DNA of 64,000 bases from Sipunculus nudus. Lineage: Eukaryota > Annelida > Sipuncula > Golfingiida > Sipunculidae. Shown piece after piece: positions 50,506-61,500 of this stretch. The position numbers and the translations under genes are program-made. The DNA is taken from contig CM049314.1 of assembly GCA_026874595.1 (NCBI GenBank), positions 66,947,300 to 67,011,299 of the forward strand, read 5' to 3'. The number at the start of each line of letters is the position of its first letter. Positions within the stretch are counted from its first letter, which is position 1. The notes under the pieces were generated by a model. The model ran no database searches. It was not told where the DNA came from and saw only the letters and a program-made list of their open reading frames with translations.

Positions 50506-50526
50506 ATATTATATATATATATATAT
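50433..50526. repeat. (TA)n microsatellite with TTA interruptions
   Basis: About 45 TA units broken at two or three points, directly abutting the CACAGTA end of the preceding element. Confidence 0.95.
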
Positions 50527-50724
50527 CAAAACAATATACATGTAAATGTAATGTGTGATTGAGAGTGATCCTAAAGAAACAAAAGTGTGTGTATGCTTCC
50601 GTGTAAATATTACAGTTAAACATTAGAATCTATAAATGATAGTTATTGGTAAAAAAAGTGATTTGAGACCCTTCAGATGCAAGCTAAAGAGAACGGTGGA
50701 TGATTTAGTGCAACAATTAATCTC

Positions 50725-51003
50725 GTATTCTCGAGATGTAATTTCTAGATCTCGAGATAATAATTTGAGACCTCAAATGAATCACTACATTCCTTACCCC
50801 TCTACATGGGGATAAATAGATCGTCTCGTGTTACAATAGTCTATAATCCTTTAATTAAAAATATATGTATTTTTCCAGGTTATCTTCAATATTTAATGAG
50901 TTGTTTCGCTGACTTTTTACAAAATTTCATAAATACGTTAAAACCTCTGAACTATATGTCTAAACCTTATCTCGGGATTTCAAAAAAAAGGATCTCGAGA
51001 TTT
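50725..51003. repeat. TCTCGAGAT palindrome cluster
   Basis: Palindromic octamers and relatives (tctcgagatg 50733, gatctcgagataa 50750, atctcgggatt 50971, ggatctcgagattt 50990) suggest remnants of a palindromic short interspersed element. Boundaries could not be fixed. Confidence 0.5.
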
Positions 51004-51568
51004 CGGAATAGTATGTCGAGGAAAAAAATCCTGTGTCCTACATCACAAACCGTAAAATAGATTAAATGCAAATACATATAAATTTGTTCACATCCAGCTG
51101 AGCTTCATAAACAAGTGATTATGTACACCTGTTCCGGCGTTATGGGGAAATAATTAAATTCTCAGCAAAAAGCTGCCACAGGAAACACCTCGCAAGAACA
51201 ACAAACACGATCTGCAGTAAGAATAGTTTGCTGAGTAAGTTCCCCGCGGTCTTGTCGGTCCCGTGTCCTGAAACCGTGTCACCTAATTAACGCTCCAATA
51301 ATAAAGAACCACACGGCGAGGGGTGCCGGAAAATGTGTTTACCTCAACACTACGTGACATATTTTAACTAGCCTGTACGCTGTGAGGGTATTCAGTTAGT
51401 AAATTCGCTGCTGGGCGAAATGAGGACTTCTGCAGCCCGTATAGATATATATGTAAGGGAAGATTCCCCGCCGTTAGGTCTTTTCTTATGACGGATTATC
51501 AGGTTTTATTTTTTAAATATTTGCGGTAAGGTCTTCAAATTTGAATAATCCAACAAAGTTGTTTTTAG

Positions 51569-51676
51569 TGAACGACTTATTGCAAGAGGAACTCACCAAG
51601 GTGGATTAACTCAGTTAATGACCTTGAAGCCTTGTTGCAAAAGAACCTATGAGCAAGAATTCATTTATGTGAAAAG
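51569..51676 (+). CDS. Possible internal exon of unknown gene
   Basis: A 108-base open segment lies between an acceptor-like gttgtttttag and a consensus donor AAAAG|GTAAGT. Phases are 2 and 2, so it would add 36 codons without shifting frame. The peptide contains ARGTHQGGLTQL and TLKPCCKRTYEQEF. It matches no family I recognise, and its phase does not fit the phase-1 exons at 37600 and 60391. It may be non-coding or a chance combination of splice-like signals. Confidence 0.2.
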
Positions 51677-52401
51677 GTAAGTTTTTTAAACAATTGCATA
51701 ATATATATTGAGATTTAAAGAATATAAGGTGCGGTAGACACCGGGCTTAGGTGACACCAGGATACAAAATAATATGATAGGAAGCGAGTGTTACCGACCT
51801 GTCAAGTAGTCCCAAACAGAAATGGAAAATCTACAGATGTAAATACTTAGGGTAGGAATTAGATAAGTCAGCATTACAAAAAAAAAGAAGGCCGTTACCT
51901 CCACCAAAAATAAGTTTTATAAAGAAAAAAAAATGATATTAGCTAAATACCGAAAAGTAACGCCGGATTTGCATCTGCTGCCGTTTCCATCCCTTTACCC
52001 CAGCCTCGAATATAGGACACATTGTACTATATATAAGAAAATATGACCTTATAACATTTTTTTCTAAACGATTGTACCTACTATTATTCTGCTTCTATTG
52101 AACCTAAAAGATAGGTTACATTTGCTTTTACATGAACAGGTTCAACGAATAGTTTTCTTACGTTCTTCTGATTAGGGAAATGCGTCCACTCATTGTGGGC
52201 TCTGTCAGAGTATATAGCCACTACATTTAAATGTTATCAACTAATTAACATACCAGTTATCGTTTCATTTTAATTTTTCTTTATCAATATATCATTAAAA
52301 ATGACGCCGGCTACAACATTTCAGCTTGCCCGATCACACTGCCACCTCGCCAAAGCTTGATGAACTGATTTGAAAAGCAGGTGGGGAGGAAATCATGAAT
52401 A

Positions 52402-53719
52402 CTGTAGATTCAGAAATATTAGTTGGGATTTTATTTTCGTGGTTTTCGTGGATCAAGGTTATCCACGAATTCATGATCCAAACGATAAAAAAATCACACG
52501 GTCAGAGAACATCTAAACGGCAGCTGGTAGCAAATTTCATCTACATTTATTATCGCTGGCTGAGTTTTCAATAAAGGTAAAACAAAAATGATTATTACTA
52601 TTTTATGATTGTCATTGATGCATATAATAAATTTGTTGAATCTTTTTTTTCTGCAAACTATAAACAATACGTGTTTTATAAATATTCAGTTGTCAATTCC
52701 CTAATTTCCCCTAATATCGCACGAACACGTCTTCCTGAAATGTTTACATTAAAACAATATCAAACTTTACTTTGAACTGAAAACATATCCCCACATTTCC
52801 TTTTTGTCAACATTTCGGGTGAAATATTCCAGAACAATAGGACATTTCTATCACGGAAAGCGGTACAGTACTGACACGACAAGAACGATACACATGAGCT
52901 AATGTTCGTTACCACGGTTACCGAGGCTCGTCCATGTAATCTCATTTGCATTACCGCGGGATGCGAATGTAAAGTGTTAAAAAACACATATTCCGAATAT
53001 TGCCGACTACAGCTTGGTGCATAAATGTGAGCCATTAATAAGACAAGAGGTACTTCTTCCGAATATTGCCGATAGCTGTGCATAAATGTTCGCGTAAGTA
53101 GGCCTAAGCGTCGCAGAATATAAGTGAGCAAATTATGTCCCGCTAATTGTCAGATAAGTCGATCTCTGTCTAGTCGACACGTTAAACCGATTTCTATTTG
53201 TTTTATAATATCCAAATAGTTGATACGTCGAATAACGAACGAACCTCTTGTCCTAGGGCCGCCTTCGGGATTTACAGGCGCCACATGTGACAACCGCCAT
53301 GATGAACATAAAGTTAAAAACGGACGGGCCCCGTTTCATTTTCCTCCGATCAAGTGAGGGATTACGTTTTCTGTGTACGTGATGTGATCGTTTGTTATAA
53401 CTTAAAGGCGATGTATCGTGTGCCGCGGGTAAATCACGGCTGATTAATTCCTTTGTTAAGCTATGGCCGGGCGAAGCTTGTTTGCGCAACATTGACCAGA
53501 CTGACCGCGGTACAGGCACAACCGAGTGATAAACATCTCAGTCGAACAGCCGTCTGTATTACCTGCTCTCGTCTTCCTTGCGTTACTTCTATGGAGATGT
53601 TTATAAACCATGATTTCCTAAAATTTTCATTGTCTTTCCACGAATTCAAATACCCCACGATATGCGTTTTGCGCAAAATCGACGAAATTTTAAGCCCACG
53701 ATAATATCTGAATCTACAG
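52402..53719. mobile_element. TIR element with TA target site, about 1.3 kb
   Basis: The left end CTGTAGATTCAGAAATATTA (from 52402, preceded by TA) is matched in inverse by TAATATCTGAATCTACAG (ending 53719, followed by TA). Subterminal regions on both sides have cgtgg/ccacg motifs (gtggatcaaggttatccacg on the left, ctttccacgaattc on the right). An internal direct repeat (ttccgaatattgccga near 52991 and 53059) is present. TA flanks suggest a Tc1/mariner-like or similar mobiliser. No transposase is recognised in the minus-strand frames inside. The 25-bp tandem array starts exactly at the right end. Confidence 0.65.
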
Positions 53720-54254
53720 TAATCTGTTAGGGCACAGCAAAACTGAATCTGTCAGGACACGGCAAAACTGAATCTGTCAGGGCACGGCAACACTGAATCT
53801 GTCAGGGCACGGAAACACTGAATCTGTCTGGGCACGGAAAAACTGAATCTGTCAAGGCACGGCAAAACTGAATCTGTCAGGGCACGGCAACACTGAATCT
53901 GTCAGGGCACGGCAAAACTTAACCTGTCAGAGCACGGCAACACTGAATCTGTCAGGGCACGGCAACACTGAATCTGTCAGGGCACGGCAAACTGCATCTG
54001 TCTTGACACGGCAAAACTGAATCTGTCAGGGCACGGCAAAACTGAATCTGTCAGGGCACGGCAACACTGAATCTGTCAGGGCACGGAAAAACTTAATCAG
54101 TCAGAGCACGGCAAAAAATAATCTTTCAGGGTACGGCAAAACTGAATATGTCAGGGCACGGTAAAACTGAATATGTCAGGGCACGGCAAAACTGAATCTG
54201 TCAGGGAACGCAACACTGAATCTGCCAGGGCACGGCAAAACTATCGTGGGGTAT
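53650..54254. repeat. 13-bp inverted repeats bracketing the array
   Basis: ATACCCCACGATA (53650-53662) is the exact reverse complement of TATCGTGGGGTAT (54242-54254). The left copy lies inside the TIR element's right arm; the right copy starts at the last base pair of the array. Confidence 0.75.
53718..54241. repeat. 25-bp tandem array, about 21 copies
   Basis: The unit is ctgaatctgtcagggcacgg followed by caaaa, repeated with few substitutions (cacac/aaaac variants, one 24-bp unit). The first unit overlaps the terminal CTGAATCTACAG of the TIR element, suggesting the array was seeded from the transposon end. Confidence 0.95.
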
Positions 54255-55179
54255 ATCGGACGTCAGCAGACGTTATTATTTGGTATCATAGTGGCTCTGT
54301 TATTTAATTTAAACAAGAAGCATGTATTTAACAGGTAAAAACCCACAGGTACATGACATTGTCTGGTATAAATCTATTTTTTCGCAAGTTTTATCATGTT
54401 TAACATAATGGCAGCTATAAATAAGAAGTAAAAAAAACAATAGGATACTTTATTCAACAATACCCAAGATATACAATATTAACTTACAATATATGTTTAT
54501 GGTGCATCTTATTTTCTATACATTTTACTGAAACGGTATGAGAAATTAACGAAACATCATCAACAATACAATAAGTATTTGTATGTATAAATTATGTCGA
54601 GGTGACATGCGTGTTAACCTCTTATAATGAAAGGCTACCTCCTATATATAAGGAAACAATTGTAATAAATACTGGTACAGACTTCATCAGACTTTTTTTA
54701 TTGAAGATAATATCCTTTGGGTCAATCTCCTGCCTGACAACCGTATCCAAGATGGGCGGAGCTAATTCGTCCGTGCCGTTAGGTCAATTTCGGCAACATC
54801 CTTTCCCTATATTGGGCAAATAGGGACATGTATTGCCATCTGTTTTACCTAACTGAACCCAGGCTGCTTCCTAATTAATCAATCAATATAATCAAATCAA
54901 CATACTCATAAATTCTATTCCCTAAACAACTTTTCAGTACATGAAGGAGATTGATTTACGTACCTATGCATAAATAATGAGCACAAACCTATGGTTTCAA
55001 GCGGAATTTGTGGGTATCAGATCTCAAAGACTTAAAGCTAGACTTTAAGATTTTAATTTTTGAAAATCGACCTCCTTTAACATTAGTAAACCAATATTTG
55101 AGCTTTAACTTCGAGAATTATTTAATAATGATTTTTTAGAGACATAATTCTTCGTAAAAGAGATAAGGTTTATAAAAGG

Positions 55180-55212
<33 letters not shown>

Positions 55213-56410
55213 ATATATATATATAAACAAATGATTTATTTATGACTTTCTAATGGCAGCATAAACGAGATCGGTTACACACAAATTCCTTAAAATTTAA
55301 GACACCCCCCCCCCCCCCGCGCGAATTATTTAGTATTTTGCACAGATTTTGTCGAGTGTTAATTCAAAATCTGGAATGCATGTATACTATACATCTAATG
55401 TGAATCCATGTAAAACAAATATGAAATTTTGACATATAACTATGACAAAACTGTGAAAGGACTAAGGAATTTCCGTTTTCCTCAGTATCAAGTGTAGCTC
55501 CTTACTGGGCAGGTCGCTTACGATAACGAATAAGGAAAGATAAGATTACACAAATCACGGCGAAGTTGGTTTTAATTAGAATTAAAAACAATTAGAAACA
55601 ATATTTAAACTGAAAGATCTGAAGAGGTATGATTGATTTTATATTGATGTGTTTTTTTTCAATGTGCATATGCACTCATTTGAACCTGTATACTGACTGG
55701 CGCAGCCTATTTCATGCACAGTTCATATTTGAATATATAGGCTTAAACTTCAGGGTCTTCCATGTAATATTAAGGGAAATAATATATTTCATGAGCCTGA
55801 GGTTATGGTATGTTTATGAGTTTTCTCAGGTGGACAAACAGGGATTAATAAAAAATGCATGTACCCCTAGCAAGTAAACCATATCCAATACCAGCCCACG
55901 TTATATACACATCCGAAGCCGGGTCAGTTCAATATTTTGTGGAGTATCCCTTAACAAATCCCCAGTAACTCTACACAAAGCCGGAAGAAGCACTGCAAAT
56001 AAGTCCTGTACCACAAATGTTGACACAAGCACTGGAATATTCAGTAGGGAGGTCTCTTGTAGCGTTTGCTTTACGCTTCAATGAGTACTAAGTGGCCAGT
56101 TGAGGAATTGCTTTCATCCTCCAGTTTTGTTACCTGACGAAGTTTATTTGATAAGAGTTCCTGACCCCGACCCCCTTACACAACGAAAGCGTAAACGAGT
56201 CAATCCCTCCCTCTACGTACGGCTGGAGTATTAGCATTACTGGCATTGAGGTACCACTCCTTGTAAATATATTTAAAATATCGGTCATGCCCGCATAACG
56301 AGTCTTCCTGTTATAATAAAAGATATTTTCACTCAAAAAAAATTTAATATTTTAACCAATAGCCATTTTCGTGAATATGTAATATGAATATGAATACGTA
56401 ATTATTCATG

Positions 56411-56414
<4 letters not shown>
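54255..56414. other. Unassigned sequence
   Basis: No gene recognised. It contains a (TA)n cluster at 55181-55226 and a poly-C tract at 55304-55318. The open frame at 55629-55877 starts with a hydrophobic stretch, but nothing else supports it. Confidence 0.4.
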
Positions 56415-56499
<85 letters not shown>

Positions 56500-56500
56500 A
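56415..56500. repeat. Compound (TA)n(GA)n microsatellite
   Basis: About 30 TA units followed by about 12 GA units. Confidence 0.97.
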
Positions 56501-56716
56501 AGATTTGGGGCTTGGAAAGTGGAGGGGTGGCTATGAGAGTGGGATGTAGTTGCTCGATCAAGGCCGGTCGTTTTCTCCGGGTTCTCCGGTTTCCTCAACC
56601 TCTTACACTACCGAACGCCACCACCTGAGCCATGGAAAGTGCCTCGATAAGTTGTAATAAATATTTGTATAAACTATGTAAAATAAATATGTTTATATTT
56701 ATATGTATATATGTTT

Positions 56717-56724
56717 GTACGTAT
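56717..56724. repeat. 8-bp target site duplication, left copy
   Basis: GTACGTAT, identical to 57619-57626. Confidence 0.92.
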
Positions 56725-57618
56725 CAGGGTTGGGGCCAGGTACAAGTAAAAGTACCTAGGTACAGGTACAGGTACTTGCGAATTAGCCAGGTACAGGTAC
56801 AGGTACAGGTACAGGTACAGGTACTTGATTTTCACAGAGTACCTAGGTACAGGTACAGGTACATTAGAAAGTACCTAGGTGCAGGTACAGGTACATTTAT
56901 TTTAGGATCACTTCAAAGACGTTTTGTAGGATAATAAAAGCGGCATAAATTGACATATACATGCAAGTTGACATGTTTCTTTTTTCTGTCAAACAATATT
57001 GAAACATTTGCTAAAATATATTTAATTAGAACTTATTATCTGTATGGCACTATACATTCCTAGGTTCCTAGCTCCAAACATGGGATGCCACGACTGGATC
57101 TGACACTTTACAGAACTAAGTTGTTTGCGCTGACACTGAACTGTGTTCAAGTGAGAGAATAAACATTTGCCAGAGTTCATACCTGAAATATCACTCAAAT
57201 TAACAGCTATAAAGCTCTGTTCAATTAATTTTTATATCCCCTATGACCAAACTAGTTGTGGGTACCATCTCGAATGATTTGTCCAATTAGTGGTTACAGC
57301 TTATTTCACACATGTGACCATTCTGAAGGTTTGATAACAATTCATGAGCAGTTTATCACACTGATGGCTTACTGATTATTTTACACTACAGTTAACCATA
57401 TTTAATAGTAAAAGAGTAAAAAACTTTAAAAAATGAAAATATGAAAATATACCTGGAGTACCTTGTACCAGGTACAGGTACTTTAGTTCCAGGTACAGGT
57501 ACAGGTACAAGGTACTTCCTACTCATGACTGGCCGGTACAGGTACAGGTACAGGTATTCTGAAATGTGTACCTAGGTACAGGTACAGGTACAGGTACAAG
57601 TACCTGGCCCCAACCCTG
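56725..57618. mobile_element. Non-autonomous hAT element, 894 bp, with GGTACA hexamer arrays and perfect 8-bp target duplication
   Basis: Terminal inverted repeats CAGGGTTGGGGCCAGGTAC (left) and its exact complement (right, 57600-57618) are 19 bp and perfect. GTACGTAT flanks both sides (56717-56724 and 57619-57626), an exact 8-bp target duplication typical of hAT. Inside each end are runs of GGTACA/CAGGTA hexamers (56750-56895 and 57470-57600), in direct rather than inverted orientation. The middle is AT-rich without a transposase. The open frame at 56632-56934 (YRYRY, QVQVQV) is just the hexamer repeat translated. Confidence 0.92.
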
Positions 57619-57626
57619 GTACGTAT
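57619..57626. repeat. 8-bp target site duplication, right copy
   Basis: GTACGTAT directly after the right inverted repeat. Confidence 0.92.
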
Positions 57627-58104
57627 GTATGTATGAATTGAATTGAATTGAGTTTATTAGCTTCGCTATTCGTAAAATTATAACATTTTACTTATACACG
57701 ACATCACAGGTAACAGTTGAATTATACATGACATCATGGATAACAATTGAATATCATATAAACATATAACAGGTATACTGGGATACCTAGCAGATATGTT
57801 ACATATAAGATATTCAGGTGCATAGAAAAACATTCTAGAAAATACAAGTAATGTATTTAACAGAAAAAAAGCTGTACATACATATATCAGGTGTCTTGCA
57901 TATTGATCATGGAGGCATTAAAATGTTGGACAGCATGATAGTTTGAAGTAATGCTATAGGTCGCCCCGTATAATTGTTCATCACTTACTAAAATAAAGTC
58001 AAACATCTCAAGGTCACTATTGTTACAGGTGTCTGTTTTGTTGTGCGCAGGAGGGTTACATGTGTCTGTTGACATTCTGATTCGCAGGCATAGTTCGTTG
58101 CTAT

Positions 58105-58205
58105 GGGAACCGCGCTTGTTGAGCGATGGCTCGCGTGTTGGGTCTGAAGCGGTTGGTACGCCGGACTTGTGCGCACATGGGTTCGAATCCGAAATCGGCC
58201 CAATG
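58105..58205 (+). mobile_element. tRNA-like sequence, probable SINE head
   Basis: A canonical B box, gggttcgaatcc (58179-58190), follows a possible A-box region (tggctcgcgtgttggg or agcggttggtacgcc) at tRNA-like spacing. The whole does not fold as a standard tRNA and the flanks lack a matching acceptor stem. A pol III-derived SINE fragment is therefore more likely than a functional tRNA. It is not the same family as the SINEs at 10876 and 30061. Confidence 0.4.
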
Positions 58206-58748
58206 TAGATTTATGTGGGAAAATCTCAGTAATAATATTTCACATATCTCTTCTTGGCTTATTATGTTTTGAGCAGCACATAAAAAAAGGTTCGTTCTCT
58301 ATTTCATTTGGGCAGGAGTTAAACGTTCGGTTTTGGACCGGTATTTTCTGTGGTATCTGACATCTACCTGATTCTATAAGTAGGTTATGTGAGCTCATTC
58401 TTAACTCTGCTATATTTTTCCTTAAATGAAAGTCAGTGATGATAGTAAGATAGTGTTCTTGTTTAAATTCTTTTTTTTTGTATCAAGCATATGTTCTAAA
58501 TTTGGAACCAGGGTTGTGTTTAATGATATGTAATTCTTGTAACCAGCGCTTTTTAAAATCTAATATGGATAGTTTTTTTTACTATTTTGTGAAGATTCTG
58601 GTTTATAAAGTCTTGGTTGTGCCAGATTTCACTAATGTTTCAGTATTGGAGGGTTGATTTTATAAAATTTAGCCATTTCGAATTATTATTATGTAAAAGG
58701 TTACTATTTGTCAATGTATGTATGTAACCATGTATGCATGTGTGTATT

Positions 58749-58755
<7 letters not shown>

Positions 58756-58805
<50 letters not shown>

Positions 58806-58827
58806 GTTTCTGTATGTGTATGTGCAC

Positions 58828-58873
<46 letters not shown>
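58756..58873. repeat. Two (TA)n microsatellites
   Basis: TA tracts at about 58756-58802 and 58829-58873 separated by a short gtatgtgtatgtgcacg segment; GATA units follow at the right end. Confidence 0.95.
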
Positions 58874-58876
<3 letters not shown>

Positions 58877-59147
58877 TATATAGATAGATAGATAGCATGC
58901 CATATTTTCATTGAAGTCATTGACCAAAACACGTGGGACGTAATTGGGAAAGTTTATCTTGGTTGTGTATATACATGTATCAAATATTGTTATTTCATTG
59001 CAACATAAAGGATGACAATATCATTAATACTTTTGGGTGTAAAATTTTTATGTTAGTCAATAAAACTATCCTTACATTATTTTCGTACATGGATGCATAT
59101 GTGGAGTCACCCGTATTTTGTAAGAACCGAATAACAATAATAAATAA

Positions 59148-59945
59148 CTAGAATACGGGCAGTCGACAAGCAACTCCGCCGAAATCAGTGGTCTGAGTGA
59201 CATGAGACATGGATGAGTATTAAGGGGAAATAGATTGAGATGTGTTGCATTATCATGGGATCGGGCGTTAGGCCCTTATGTTTATCTAGTCATGAGATAT
59301 AAGCATAGATGTATGCCATGTTAACATGACTGTAGGTGACGCCACCTGTCATTGGAACGAGAAAGCTATCCAAGACGTATACCCATGCACAATTGCAGTC
59401 GGATAAGTCAAACCACTGTCGCGATATGAGTGATATTTACCCTAGACAGACACACAGATGGACACCATGCAAAAAATTATCGCAGATGGCGCCACAAAAT
59501 ATAAATGTCATATAAACGAGAAACCTATCAAAGATGCAAGAATTTAAAGAAATGCAAAATATCAGGCGGATAAGTCAAACAACTGCCGAGATATGAGTGA
59601 TTTTTACCCAAGACAGATAAACAGATGAACGCTGTGCAAAAATAGTTGTAGATGGCGCCATCAGGGTTGTGTATGATTTAAAACTATCCAAGAGCTATCT
59701 CCTTGCAAACTTTCAGCCCGATTGTTCCCAAGTTAAGTGGGTTTATGTGTGGAAACAGACGCACAGATGGACGCTTTGCGGAGAGGAAAGGCCAGAGGTC
59801 AACCCGTACTAAGGGCACAGCAGTTCACAATAGTTCCGAGTTTAAAAAAAATCCGCCAAGTGTTAAAGGAGGAGTTCTTCGGAAACATATGCGGCGGCGG
59901 CGTCCTTCTGAAAACATAGTATCCGCACAATTCTGTTTTTGTGGA
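59148..59945 (-). mobile_element. Non-autonomous Helitron, 798 bp, inverted copy of 38049-39185
   Basis: Read on the minus strand, it starts TCCACAAAAACAGAATT and ends GTCGACTGCCCGTATTCTAG followed by T. The end matches 39182-39185 and its upstream stem. The body has degenerate repeats with cagatggcgccac and aaccactgtcgcgatatgag. It is shorter than the plus-strand copy, apparently with fewer internal repeats. The 5'-flanking base is G rather than the expected A. Confidence 0.75.
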
Positions 59946-59946
59946 C

Positions 59947-59970
59947 ACAATAATAATTATATTTATAATG

Positions 59971-60021
<51 letters not shown>

Positions 60022-60165
60022 TAAACAGTTGTAGTATATAATAATATAATATTATAACAGTATATTATAATAGTATAAAACATAATGCATAATAATTTTA
60101 ATCATCATCATCATCATAATACTACTACTACTACCACTAATAATAATAATAATAGTTCATAATAA
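59947..60165. repeat. (ATA)n and related trinucleotide cluster
   Basis: An (ATA)n tract at about 59966-60021, then interrupted ATA, a short (CAT)n run near 60102-60116, ACT repeats near 60120-60135 and more ATA. It lies just upstream of the cysteine-rich exon. Confidence 0.9.
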
Positions 60166-60390
60166 TAAAAGTGCATATTAATAATAGTGAATAATAATAC
60201 TCATACTAATACTAATACTAATGATAATAAAATCTTATCATGACGTCACCGGGACGAATTTAATCCTCAGGGATAAGGAGCGGTCAAAAACCAACTGATT
60301 GACTAATGTGAATGCCAGAGTAACGACACGACAGGTCGGGGACCCTGCGCTCTTATCAGTGACGTTAGAAATCTTTCTGATCGAGCCCAG

Positions 60391-60593
60391 CTGACTGCCG
60401 AGTCATGCACTGTATAAAGAAATATCCGTGTTGCCGTGAAACGTGTACTCTGTGCCCATTACAAGTGAAACCACACGGTACAAAGTGCTATCAAACACGG
60501 GACAAGCGGTGTCGCAGAATAAAACCGCCCCGGTATAAAGTTATACCAGTCACAACTGAAGCCATCTTTACTCTTGATTCTCATTTCTTGTAA
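60391..60593 (+). CDS. Putative terminal exon encoding a cysteine-rich basic secreted peptide
   Basis: After an acceptor-like tttctgatcgagcccag, the exon opens in phase 1 (CT completes a codon). It encodes 66 further residues to TAA at 60591-60593. Eight cysteines are spaced C-x4-C-x5-CC-x3-C-x2-C-x10-C-x7-C in the first 45 residues, with many Lys/Arg, followed by a cysteine-free tail. The adjacent CC pair and even cysteine number suggest a disulfide-stabilised secreted peptide such as a defence peptide, matrix protein or ligand. The family is not recognised and I assign no activity. A 3' UTR with AATAAA follows at 60918. The frame upstream stops at about 60378, so the start lies in another exon. 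The signal-peptide exon at 37600 has the matching phase, but it is 22.7 kb away and the link is inference. Confidence 0.45.
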
Positions 60594-60917
60594 CATTTCA
60601 GATGAAAGGCCTGAATAATATCTACTCAGTTATACGCTTTTATGTACAATGTTTGTTCTTCTATTTATTAATTATTTATAATGTATGTATGAATTTTTAG
60701 TTTATTATTATTATTATTTATGTATAATTATTATTGCAATTATCATTATTAATTTTCGTTGATACTATTAGTATTGTTATTAATTTTTGTTGTTGTTGTT
60801 TTGCTCTTTGATTTCGTATTTTAATGTTTTGAATATTTATATATACACGTTGCTATGTATTTATTCATTATGTGAATCATTATTGTGATGCTATGGGCCT
60901 GAGGCCTATATTTGCTG

Positions 60918-60923
60918 AATAAA
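60918..60923 (+). promoter_or_regulatory. Poly(A) signal AATAAA
   Basis: AATAAA lies 325 bases after the stop of the cysteine-rich exon and is followed within 25-40 bases by a T-rich atttttcgttttt stretch, as expected downstream of a cleavage site. Confidence 0.5.
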
Positions 60924-61139
60924 ACTCATTCAACCATATTTTTCGTTTTTGACTGCGGAATCAGAATTTATGTCTTTATTTAATTTGTCATGTTTGGATA
61001 AAATATACCTTAATATAGGAAATGAATCATTCATCAGTCATAAAAAACAATGTTGCGATTAGTGGTATGTGTATCTGTGACGAATCTAATTTATAAATAT
61101 GTACTTTCGTTGCACATTTACGCGTATATGTGTATCATA

Positions 61140-61500
61140 GCAATTGATAGAATAGAATAGAATAGAATAGTATAGTACAGAATACAATATATTAAAATAG
61201 AATAGAATACAATACAGTAAAATGCAATTATACAATAAAATATAATAGAATAGAATACAATATAATATAGTAGAACAAAATAGATTAGATTAGAATAGAA
61301 TAGAATAGAATGGAATGGAATAGAATAGAATAGCATATAATAGAATAGAATAGAATAGAATAGAACGGATAAAAATATAACAGAATAAAATGAAATAGTA
61401 TAGAATAAAATGAAATAGAATGGTAGAATAGAATGGAATAAAATGTAATGGAACAAAATAGAAAAGAATAGAATAACTAAAATGGATTAGAATATAATGA
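61140..61500. repeat. (AATAG)n pentanucleotide satellite, degenerate
   Basis: AATAG/GAATA units with many substitutions, about 360 bp. The long frames on the minus strand (61118-61565) are translations of this repeat (FYSILFYSI). Confidence 0.95.

Noticed and set aside
52760-53131. 123-residue minus-strand frame inside the TIR element as a transposase
   Set aside because: No DDE/D spacing or helix-turn-helix signature could be seen, and it is short for a transposase.
56632-56934. Frame with YRYRY and QVQVQV blocks
   Set aside because: It translates the GGTACA hexamers of a non-autonomous hAT element.
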